15,983 bases of DNA from 70-18 sp041691815 (GTDB taxonomy: Bacteria > Pseudomonadota > Alphaproteobacteria > Acetobacterales > Acetobacteraceae): NCBI GenBank assembly GCA_041691815.1, contig JBEPTZ010000101.1, positions 1 through 15,983 on the forward strand. Reading direction: 5' to 3'. The translations under genes and the position numbers were made by a program. Shown piece after piece: positions 9,613 through 15,983 of the stretch (its first letter is position 1; the number at the start of each line of letters is the position of its first letter). The notes under the pieces were generated by a model that did no database searches, had not been told where the DNA came from, and was given only the letters and a program-made list of their open reading frames with translations.

Positions 9613-11490
9613 ATGGCACAGGATGATTTCTACGACGTGGTGGTTGTCGGCGGGGGCCACGCCGGTTGCGAGGCAGCGGCCGCAGCGGCGCGCAGCGGGG
9701 CGCGAACATTGCTGCTGACCCACCGCCTGGCGACGATTGGCGAAATGTCCTGCAATCCGGCGATCGGCGGGATCGGCAAAGGCCATCTGGTGCGCGAAGT
9801 TGATGCCCTGGATGGACTGATCGGTCGGGCGGCCGACATGGCGGGGATCCATTTCAAGGTGTTGAATCGCAGCAAAGGCCCTGCCGTGCGGGGGCCGCGG
9901 GCGCAAGCGGATCGGGCGCTCTATCGGCGCGCAATGCAGACGCTGCTGGCCGAGCAGGAAGGGTTGTCGATAGCGGAAGGGAGCGTTGAGGATCTTGAAA
10001 TCGGCGATGATGGTCGGATCGCCGCTGTCATCTGCGCCGATGGCTCACGCATACAATGCCGGGCGGCGGTGTTGACCGCTGGGACATTTCTGCGCGGCAT
10101 GATCCATATCGGTTCGTCGAGCCAACCTGCCGGACGGGTGGGGGAGGCACCGGCAGTCGGGCTGGCCTTGACGCTGGACAGACTCCACCTGCCGCTTGGG
10201 CGATTGAAGACCGGCACGCCGCCGCGGTTGGATCGCCGCACCATCGATTGGGACGGGTTGGCCGCCGATTGGGGCGACACGGAGCCTGAGTCGTTCAGCC
10301 CGCTCACCCGCGCCATCACCAATCGCCAGATCGCCTGCCGGGTCACTACGACGACAGCCGCGACTCACGCGGTGATCAGGAAGAGCCTGCATCTGTCGGC
10401 GATATATGGTGGCAAGATCAGCGGACGTGGGCCTCGATATTGTCCGTCAATCGAGGACAAGGTCGTGCGGTTCGCGGACCGGGACGGGCATCAGATTTTC
10501 CTGGAGCCAGAGGGCCTGGATGACGACACGGTCTATCCGAATGGAATCTCCACCAGTCTGCCGGCCGATATTCAGGCGCAGATGATCGCGAGTATTCCGG
10601 GGCTCGAACACGCGCGGATCATTCGGCCCGGCTATGCTGTGGAATATGACTTCATCGACCCACGCGCGCTGACGCCGGCGCTGGAACTGAAGGCCTTGTC
10701 GGGGCTATTCCTCGCCGGACAGGTGAATGGCACAACCGGATATGAGGAAGCTGCGGCGCAGGGCGTATTTGCGGGGATCAATGCTGCGCGCGTCGCAGGC
10801 GGCGCCCCGACGGTCACGCTCGGTCGCGATCAGGCATATATCGGGGTGCTTATCGATGACCTCACGACACTCGGCGTCAGCGAACCCTATCGGATGTTCA
10901 CCTCGCGTGCGGAGTATCGGCTGTCGCTGCGCGCGGACAATGCCGACCTCCGACTGACCGGGATCGGGATCGCCTGGGGCTGCGTCGGGGCAATCCGGGC
11001 CGCGCATTTCCGTGCCCACGCCGACGCGTTGGGAACGGCGCTGCACCGGGCGCGAACCGAGACGCTCAGCGCGCGCGTACTTCGTGAGGCAGGGGTTGGC
11101 GGAGCTTCCGACGGGCGGCCGAGAGCGGCGATGGATTTTCTTGGCCAGCCAGGGTCCCTTGCGGCGAACTTGAGCAGGGCATTTCCGTGGTTGGCGACGC
11201 TTCCCGCTCGGGTGCACGACCAGCTTCGTGCCGAGGCCCTGTATGCGGGCTATCTGAACCGCCAGGAGGCGGATATTCGGGCCTTCAAGCGCGAGGAAGG
11301 AGCTGTGCTCGACCAATCCCTCGACTACGATGCGATCGGTGGCCTGTCGACTGAGATACGCGAGAGCCTGTCGCGGGTACGCCCGGCATCGCTGGGTGCG
11401 GCGGCGCGTATTCAGGGGATCACCCCCGCAGCGCTGGCCGCCATCGCGGCCCACGTCCGCAAGCACCCGTCATCGGCGTGTTTCACGTGA
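9613..11490 (+). CDS. mnmG: tRNA uridine-5-carboxymethylaminomethyl(34) synthesis enzyme MnmG
   Basis: MnmG (GidA) is the FAD- and NADH-dependent partner of MnmE in U34 modification. The 625 residues match the family length. It has the FAD-binding GGGHAG (13-18), the GTFLRGMIHIG segment, the signature GPRYCPSIEDK (near 271) with HQIFLEPEG after it, GYEEAAAQG, the RMFTSRAEYRLSLR segment, and a C-terminal domain with YLNRQEADIRAFKREE. The TGA stop at 11488-11490 lies inside the first parS palindrome, and the last codons (Cys-Phe-Thr) are dictated by that site. The gene overlaps the annotated GTG start of rsmG by 13 bp. Confidence 0.97.
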   Translation: MAQDDFYDVVVVGGGHAGCEAAAAAARSGARTLLLTHRLATIGEMSCNPAIGGIGKGHLVREVDALDGLIGRAADMAGIHFKVLNRSKGPAVRGPRAQADRALYRRAMQTLLAEQEGLSIAEGSVEDLEIGDDGRIAAVICADGSRIQCRAAVLTAGTFLRGMIHIGSSSQPAGRVGEAPAVGLALTLDRLHLPLGRLKTGTPPRLDRRTIDWDGLAADWGDTEPESFSPLTRAITNRQIACRVTTTTAATHAVIRKSLHLSAIYGGKISGRGPRYCPSIEDKVVRFADRDGHQIFLEPEGLDDDTVYPNGISTSLPADIQAQMIASIPGLEHARIIRPGYAVEYDFIDPRALTPALELKALSGLFLAGQVNGTTGYEEAAAQGVFAGINAARVAGGAPTVTLGRDQAYIGVLIDDLTTLGVSEPYRMFTSRAEYRLSLRADNADLRLTGIGIAWGCVGAIRAAHFRAHADALGTALHRARTETLSARVLREAGVGGASDGRPRAAMDFLGQPGSLAANLSRAFPWLATLPARVHDQLRAEALYAGYLNRQEADIRAFKREEGAVLDQSLDYDAIGGLSTEIRESLSRVRPASLGAAARIQGITPAALAAIAAHVRKHPSSACFT

Positions 11491-12101
11491 AACATATGGG
11501 CAGAGACGACCCTGGTGTTTCACGTGAAACACGGGCACGGCTCGAAGCCTACGCGTCACTGCTGCTGCAATGGAACCGCACCATCAATCTCCTCTCGCGA
11601 CGGGACGAGGCTGACCTCTGGCCGCGCCACATCAACGACTCCCTGGCCCTGATCCCGCTCCTTCCGGAAAACCTCGCCGCGGCTGCCGACCTCGGTTCCG
11701 GCGGCGGCTTCCCTGGCCTCATACTCGCTATCGCTACCGGCCATCGGTTTCACCTCGTCGAGGCTGATCACCGCAAGGCGGCGTTTCTACGCGAGGCCGC
11801 GCGCGTGACGGAAGCTCCGGTGACCGTGCATGCAACCCGGATCGATGAGTGGGAAGCGGCCAATCTTTCACTGATAACTGCTCGCGCGCTCGCACCCCTG
11901 GTGACCCTACTGGACTGGGCCGCGCCGAAATTGGCCCACGATGGCATTTGCCTCTTTCCAAAAGGGCGAACCTACCCCGTTGAATTGACTGCTGCGGCCA
12001 GTCAATGGCAGATGCATACTGAGCAGCTCCCAAGCCGCTCTGATCCGGATTCTGTCATCCTACGCATCAGGGATATCCGACGTGTCCGACCCCCAGCGTG
12101 A
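11478..12101 (+). CDS. rsmG: 16S rRNA (guanine(527)-N(7))-methyltransferase RsmG
   Basis: RsmG (GidB) methylates N7 of G527 in 16S rRNA with S-adenosylmethionine. The 207-residue frame has the SAM motif DLGSGGGFPG (71-80), NRTINLLSRRDEADLWPRHI (33-52), ITARALAPL (133-141), and FPKGRTYPVEL (160-170). The N-terminus MFHVKH-MGRDDPG-VSRET is encoded by two parS sites, as in many alphaproteobacterial homologues. Start choice is open: GTG 11478 includes the first parS and overlaps mnmG, while ATG 11496 gives a protein six residues shorter beginning MGRDD, five bases after the mnmG stop. Neither has a strong ribosome site, so coupling to mnmG is likely. The 3' end overlaps parA by 20 bp. Confidence 0.95.
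   Translation: MFHVKHMGRDDPGVSRETRARLEAYASLLLQWNRTINLLSRRDEADLWPRHINDSLALIPLLPENLAAAADLGSGGGFPGLILAIATGHRFHLVEADHRKAAFLREAARVTEAPVTVHATRIDEWEAANLSLITARALAPLVTLLDWAAPKLAHDGICLFPKGRTYPVELTAAASQWQMHTEQLPSRSDPDSVILRIRDIRRVRPPA
11479..11494. other. parS centromere site 1
   Basis: TGTTTCACGTGAAACA is a perfect 16-bp palindrome identical to the bacterial parS consensus bound by ParB. It contains the TGA stop of mnmG and encodes Phe-His-Val-Lys-His in the rsmG frame. parA and parB follow within the same gene run. Confidence 0.96.
11516..11531. other. parS centromere site 2
   Basis: A second perfect copy, TGTTTCACGTGAAACA, here flanked by G and C so that the palindrome extends to 18 bp. Its centre is 37 bp from that of site 1. 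It is read in a different phase of rsmG, giving Val-Ser-Arg-Glu-Thr. Confidence 0.96.
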
Positions 12102-12930
12102 ACGATCGCCAGACGTCCTGTCTGCACCCACAGATCCGCCCCAAATGGTGCTCGCAATCGCCAACCAGAAGGGAGGCGTGGGTAAAACCACCACAGCGAT
12201 CAATCTGGCAACCGCTTTGGCTAACTCCGGCGCGCGGGTCTTGCTCATCGACCTCGATCCGCAAGGAAACGCCTCCACCGGACTTGGGATTTCGCGGACC
12301 AATCGCGCTACCGGCACCTACGCATTGCTGACCGACGGCACCGTTCCGGGCGAAATCGCCGTTGCCAGTTCGGTTCCCAATCTGGACATCGTTTCTGCCG
12401 ACCCCGATCTTGCCGGCGCGGAGATCGAGCTCGTCTCGATACCCGGCAGGGAGTACCGCTTGCGCGATGCACTTCAACGCAAGCGCGCGGGGCACGGCTA
12501 TCGCTTCGTGCTGATCGACTGCCCACCGAGTCTCGGACTTCTCACCCTCAACGGCCTGGTCGCGGCCGACGCCGTTCTGATCCCGCTGCAATGCGAATTC
12601 TTTGCGTTGGAGGGCGTCACTCAGTTGATCCGGACGATTGAGCGCGTCAAGACGGCGTTGAATCCGGGCTTACGACTCCACGGGATCGTCCTCACCATGT
12701 TCGATCGAAGAAATAATCTATCTGATCTGGTCGCCGCGGACGCGCGCGGCTTCTTCGGCACCCAGGTATACGAGACCATGATTCCCAGGAATATTCGGAT
12801 TTCGGAATCGCCTAGCCATGGCAAGCCGGTCATCGTCTACGATCCTCGATCTCCCGGCGCCCACGCCTATCAGCGGCTTGCCGTGGAATTTTTGCAGCGG
12901 GAAGGGCCCTACGTGGCAGTCCAATCATGA
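12082..12930 (+). CDS. parA: Chromosome-partitioning ATPase ParA
   Basis: ParA is a deviant-Walker ATPase that binds the nucleoid as an ATP dimer and moves ParB-parS complexes during chromosome segregation. The 282-residue frame shows KGGVGKTT (30-37), the A' motif DLDPQGNAS (57-65), Walker B LIDCPP (144-149) and the late segment RNIRISESPSHGKP (236-249). There is no N-terminal DNA-binding domain, as expected of a chromosomal type Ib-like ParA. The GTG start at 12082 has AGGGA upstream and overlaps rsmG by 20 bp; an in-frame ATG at 12145 (MVLAIANQKGG) is an alternative that removes 21 residues. It overlaps parB by ATGA. Confidence 0.96.
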   Translation: MSDPQRERSPDVLSAPTDPPQMVLAIANQKGGVGKTTTAINLATALANSGARVLLIDLDPQGNASTGLGISRTNRATGTYALLTDGTVPGEIAVASSVPNLDIVSADPDLAGAEIELVSIPGREYRLRDALQRKRAGHGYRFVLIDCPPSLGLLTLNGLVAADAVLIPLQCEFFALEGVTQLIRTIERVKTALNPGLRLHGIVLTMFDRRNNLSDLVAADARGFFGTQVYETMIPRNIRISESPSHGKPVIVYDPRSPGAHAYQRLAVEFLQREGPYVAVQS

Positions 12931-13793
12931 GTGCCAAAGACGGAAAACAGCGACTGGGCCGCGGACTCGCGGCGCTGCTCGGGGACAGCCCTACCGTCGC
13001 CGCACCGGTAGGCGTAACAAACATCGCCATCGAGCATCTGGAACCCAGCCCGTTCCAGCCCAGGGACGCCATCGAACCAGACGCCCTGGAAGACCTGGTT
13101 GCTTCCATCCGCGCCAGAGGGATCTTGCAGCCACTTTTGGCTCGGCCTGCACCGAACAGACCGGATCGCTACGAGATCATCGCCGGTGAGCGACGCTGGC
13201 GAGCGGCGCAGTTGGCGAACCTGCACAGCGTTCCGGTACTCGTGCGCGTATTGAGCGACGCCGAAGCAATGGCAGCGGCACTTGTCGAAAACCTCCAACG
13301 CCAGGACCTCAACGCCGTGGAAGAAGCCGAGGGATATCGGCGCTTGTTGGATGAATTCGGCATGACACAAGAAGTTCTCGCCGATGCCGTCGGTAAATCG
13401 CGCAGCCATGTCGCCAACACCATGCGGTTGCTGAATCTGCCCCGCGTTGTGCAGGCTGAACTCAAGAAAGGAGCCCTGACCGCCGGTCATGCTCGCGCGC
13501 TGCTTGGGCACCCCGAACCTGAAAAGGCCGCACTGATCGTCATCGCCCGTGGCCTGAACGTCCGTCAGACCGAGGCGCTCACAACCAGCCGGAACCGCCC
13601 GCAAAGTGCATCAGGGAATCGCATGGGTGCACGCCCCAAAGATCCCGAGACAACCGCTTTGGAGCGCGATCTTTCCGAATATCTGGGGCTCAAGGTCGAG
13701 ATCAGCTTTGACGGAAAGGGCGGCTCCGTTCGCATTCATTATAGCTCGCTCGATCAGTTGGATGGGGTCGTCGCCCTTCTCCGCCCCAGTTGA
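12927..13793 (+). CDS. parB: Chromosome-partitioning protein ParB
   Basis: ParB is the CTP-dependent clamp that loads at parS and spreads along DNA. The 288 residues contain the N-terminal ParA-interaction segment LGRGLAALLGD (10-20), the CTP-binding motif GERRWRA (87-93), ENLQRQDLNAVEEA (121-134), the helix-turn-helix around MTQEVLADAVGKSRSHVANT (146-165), and a C-terminal dimerisation region (ERDLSEYLGLKVEI onward). The length is normal. ATG 12927 overlaps the parA stop by four bases, so the two are translationally coupled. Its cognate sites are the two parS copies about 1.4 kb upstream. No terminator is evident after the stop. Confidence 0.97.
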   Translation: MSAKDGKQRLGRGLAALLGDSPTVAAPVGVTNIAIEHLEPSPFQPRDAIEPDALEDLVASIRARGILQPLLARPAPNRPDRYEIIAGERRWRAAQLANLHSVPVLVRVLSDAEAMAAALVENLQRQDLNAVEEAEGYRRLLDEFGMTQEVLADAVGKSRSHVANTMRLLNLPRVVQAELKKGALTAGHARALLGHPEPEKAALIVIARGLNVRQTEALTTSRNRPQSASGNRMGARPKDPETTALERDLSEYLGLKVEISFDGKGGSVRIHYSSLDQLDGVVALLRPS

Positions 13794-14515
13794 CAGATCT
13801 TTCCCCTCAACCCCTTCCGCCGATGAATGACGAAGTGAAGCCCGACAATGCAGGCCCGGGTAGATCGGGACTCGCAGCAGCACCTGCAAGTGGCCAGGGG
13901 AAGGTACCTCACCCAAGCGCTCGGATTCCTTAATCGGGCTGGCGAGCACCTCGCGACAGACCCATGACATCGCAGGGGCCCGCAATTGAAATCCGCGCCT
14001 CAAAGCGCCGCGCCAGATCAACGTGATGGGAAAATTCTCCAAAATCCGGCCGATGGACCTCCACCCGCCAGCGGACAAGCCAACATCGCGCGCCGGTCGC
14101 GCGGAAGCGTCGCTTTCACATGCTGCCCGACGCAGTTGGGTCGTCTCCCCTGGGGTGGTGCAGAGGCGGTGGGTGGGCCGACCGCCGAGGCGGCCGTCGC
14201 GCATCTGGCGCAGGCGGGCGACTTCTCCAAAGCTGCCGGGTAGATGCGGACTGCCAGACACAAGCCGAATCTAACAACCGCCCGATGGGCAATGCTAGGA
14301 CTGCCCTTCGCGAACTCCTGCAGACGGGGTGCGACACGACCTTTCCTGCGCGAGAGGGTCGACCGCGCTGCCAAGCTCCCGGTGGCTATCAGGCGACAAG
14401 GTAAACCCATGCACCCGCGACATCAGGAACCCAGCCACCCTGCGCAGCTGGGAGAGGTAATTTGACGGATCGAGTGAACGTATTTCCGCCTGGCAGGGAT
14501 GGGCGGAGACAGGTG
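13794..14515. other. Gene-free stretch between parB and the IS21 remnant
   Basis: About 720 bp with no gene I can support. Frames on both strands are short or Arg/Pro/Ser-rich with no known motif. The longest (minus strand, 13611-14261) runs antisense into parB and is probably a shadow. I found no tRNA, and no recognisable holA, which often converges on parB in relatives. The left terminal repeat of the IS21 element should lie here if present, but no copy like the right-hand repeats is visible. The stretch may be decayed coding DNA or the debris of older insertions. Confidence 0.45.
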
Positions 14516-15756
14516 ATGAGGACGCCGGACGAGGTGGCGGCGATGCAACGGCTTCACGGTCCGGGCTGGGGCACCCGTCGGCTCGCGGCGGAGATTGGCT
14601 GCAACCGGGAGGCGGTGCAGCGGTATTTGAGTGCGGGTGGCTGGACACCGTGCCGGATTCCAACCCGACCGAGCCTGCTGACGGGCCATGCAGCCCGGCT
14701 GGATGAGCGGCTGCAACGTCACCGGGGCAATGTCGACGTGGTGCGCCAGGAGTTGGCACATGAGCTGGGCATTATGGTCAGCTTGTGCACGGTGGAACGG
14801 GCGGTGTCGCATCTGCGACGCGAGTTGGCGGCCGAGGTGCTGGCCACAGTCCGCTTCGAGACGCCGCCGGGTCGCCAGTTGCAGATCGATTTCGGCCAAC
14901 GCCGGATCGCGACCGAAGGCGAGCGGGGCAAGGTGTTCCCGTTCGTCGCCACGCTGGGCTAGTCGCGCCGGATCTATGCGGCGGCGTTCCGCCAGGAGCG
15001 GCAATCGGCGCGGCTGGAAGGGATCGAAGGCGCGTTCCGTCACTTCGGTGGGCTGCCGGGCGAGCTGCTGCGCGGCAACGCCCGTGCGCTGGTCAAGCAC
15101 CCTGACGCGGTCACGCGTGAGGTGAAGTTCACCGATCGCCTGCATGCGTTCACCCGCTACTGGGACGTGCGGCCGGTCGCCTGCGCACCCCACCAGGACC
15201 GCACCAAGGGCAAGGACGAGCGCGGCGTCGGCTACGTCAAGCACAGCGCCATTGCAGGCCGGAGCTTCGCGTCGTGGGGTGCGCTGGAGGCGCATCTGGC
15301 CTGGTGGATGCGCGAAGTGGCCGACACGCGGGTGCACGGCACGACCGGGGAGGCGCCAATGGTGCGGTTCGCGCGCGAGGAAGCTGCGGCCCTGCGGCCA
15401 TTGAACGCCCGACCGCCGTTCCGCCAACTACGCGAACTGACCCGGCGGGTGCAGAACGACGCCTGCGTGGACATCGACACCAACCACTACAGCATGTCGT
15501 GGAGGCTGATCGGCGCGGAGGTCACCGTGCAAGTCGGCCGCGGCCGGATCCGGATCCATCATGCCGGGGATGGAGGTCGCCTGCCACGACGCGCGCCTCG
15601 GCCGCCGCGAACGCGCCGTCGATCGTGCTCATTTGCACGGCATCGTGTCGTCCGGACCCAGCCCGCGACACCGCGGTGGCGCTCAGCGTGTCGCCCGGCA
15701 TCGAACTGCTGCGCCCCTTGGCGGAATACGAGCAGGTGGCGGGAGGCAGCTGGTGA
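14516..15756 (+). pseudogene. istA: istA, IS21-family transposase, inactivated
   Basis: IstA is the DDE transposase of IS21 elements. The start is ATG 14516 after GGAGACAGG, followed by an N-terminal helix-turn-helix (GWGTRRLAAEIGCNREAVQRY). The retroviral-type core has the first Asp in QIDFGQ (codon 14888-14890) and the Glu in KGKDERGVGYVK (codon 15218-15220). Lesions: a TAG at 14960-14962, within FVATLG-stop-SRRIYA, where relatives usually have Tyr or Trp; Gly (GGC, 15074-15076) in LLRGNAR, where relatives have the catalytic Asp of LLDNAR; a +1 shift near the GGGG at 15565-15568, after which the frame continues as MEVACHDARLGRRERA; and a second shift at about 15640-15700, after which the normal C-terminus LLRPLAEYEQVAGG reappears in the third frame. 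It cannot yield a full active transposase. Confidence 0.9.
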
Positions 15757-15971
15757 GCGCCGAGGTGGACGCGCTGGCCGCCATGCTGGCGCGGCTGAAG
15801 TTGACGGCCATGCGCGACCGGCTCGACGGCCTGCTGGACGAGGCCGCACGCGGTGATCTGTCGTTGCGCGAGACGCTGGCGCTGCTGTGTCGGGCCGAGG
15901 TGTCGCACCGCGAGGAGCGGCGCATCCAGATTGCGGATTCCGAGCTGATGGCGCCCGTCATTCCGATTTGA
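15753..15971 (+). pseudogene. istB: istB, IS21 helper ATPase, truncated
   Basis: The GTG at 15753 overlaps the istA stop in the usual IS21 fashion. The first ~60 residues (DALAAMLARLKLTAMRDRLD, then LSLRETLALLCRAEV and REERRIQ) match the N-terminal domain of IstB. Right after this the frame departs from the family and stops at 15969-15971 inside the repeat sequence, giving 72 residues instead of about 250. The whole AAA+ ATPase domain with Walker A and B is missing. The junction near 15931-15936 looks like an internal deletion joining istB to the element's end region, or an insertion of another element's end. Confidence 0.85.
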
Positions 15972-15979
15972 TGCCGCCC
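15936..15979. repeat. Two 21-bp direct repeats, IS21-type terminal repeats
   Basis: Copy 1 is 15936-15956 and copy 2 is 15959-15979, a 23-bp period. They match at 17 of 21 positions and share ATTCCGA, TGATG and CGCCC blocks. Multiple end repeats of this sort are typical of IS21-family termini, where the transposase binds. Copy 2 supplies the stop codon of the truncated istB frame. Confidence 0.75.
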
Positions 15980-15983
15980 ACTA

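Larger units (their letters stand above)
14516..15983 (+). mobile_element. Decayed IS21-family insertion sequence remnant
   Basis: istA-like and istB-like frames in the typical order, with the usual GTGA stop/start overlap (15753-15756), identify an IS21-family element. It is broken by a nonsense codon, two frameshifts and loss of most of istB. Two end-like 21-bp repeats follow at 15936-15979. The left end is not identifiable, and the right tip may lie beyond the window. Confidence 0.85.

Noticed and set aside
13611..14261. 216-codon minus-strand frame after parB as a possible gene
   Set aside because: About 180 bp overlap parB antisense and the remainder matches no family I recognise.
14960..14962. 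TAG in istA as a recoded sense codon or programmed readthrough
   Set aside because: The same gene also has two frameshifts, a missing catalytic Asp and a truncated istB, so simple decay is the better explanation.

Overview
The window looks like a chromosomal segment of a high-GC alphaproteobacterium, most likely Acetobacteraceae or a close Rhodospirillales relative. The main reasons are the core order mnmE-mnmG-rsmG-parA-parB, parS sites built into the start of rsmG (a known alphaproteobacterial arrangement), and the style of the proteins. The family-level placement is inference. The parAB-parS locus suggests that the chromosomal origin is not far away, but I see no oriC in the window.

Left block (1-7857). 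Apart from queC, every gene here lies on the minus strand. Reading leftward from 1636 there is a compact operon: a MoeB/ThiF-type adenylyltransferase, a DsrE-like small protein whose GTG start overlaps the moeB stop, and a secreted Pro/Ala-rich protein that runs off the left edge. queC (7-deazaguanine synthesis) diverges from moeB across a gap of about 50 bp. It converges on a DHA2-type MFS efflux gene, with a perfect 10-bp-stem hairpin between the two. Upstream of the MFS gene are a QOR-type quinone oxidoreductase and an O6-alkylguanine-DNA alkyltransferase, all in one direction and plausibly one transcript. A 239-bp spacer that is very AT-rich for this genome separates them from a 694-residue thioredoxin-domain (DUF255/YyaL-type) protein.

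Right block (8284-13793). The five plus-strand genes are the tRNA-modification pair mnmE and mnmG, the 16S rRNA methyltransferase rsmG, and the segregation pair parA and parB. They are packed with overlaps: mnmG/rsmG by 13 bp, rsmG/parA by 20 bp and parA/parB by 4 bp (ATGA). Two perfect 16-bp parS palindromes sit at the mnmG/rsmG junction. The first contains the mnmG stop codon, and both are translated in rsmG, in different frames. This is the most striking functional structure in the window.

Right end (13794-15983). After parB come about 720 bp with no recognisable gene, then a decayed IS21-family element. Its istA carries an in-frame amber stop, a probable loss of the second catalytic Asp, and two frameshifts near the 3' end. 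Its istB keeps only its N-terminal part and then runs directly into two copies of a 21-bp repeat that resemble IS21 terminal repeats. I found no convincing new defence or mobile system. The best leads are the parS/coding overlap, the decay pattern of the IS21 element, the two gene-free gaps flanking the core block, and the AT-rich island.
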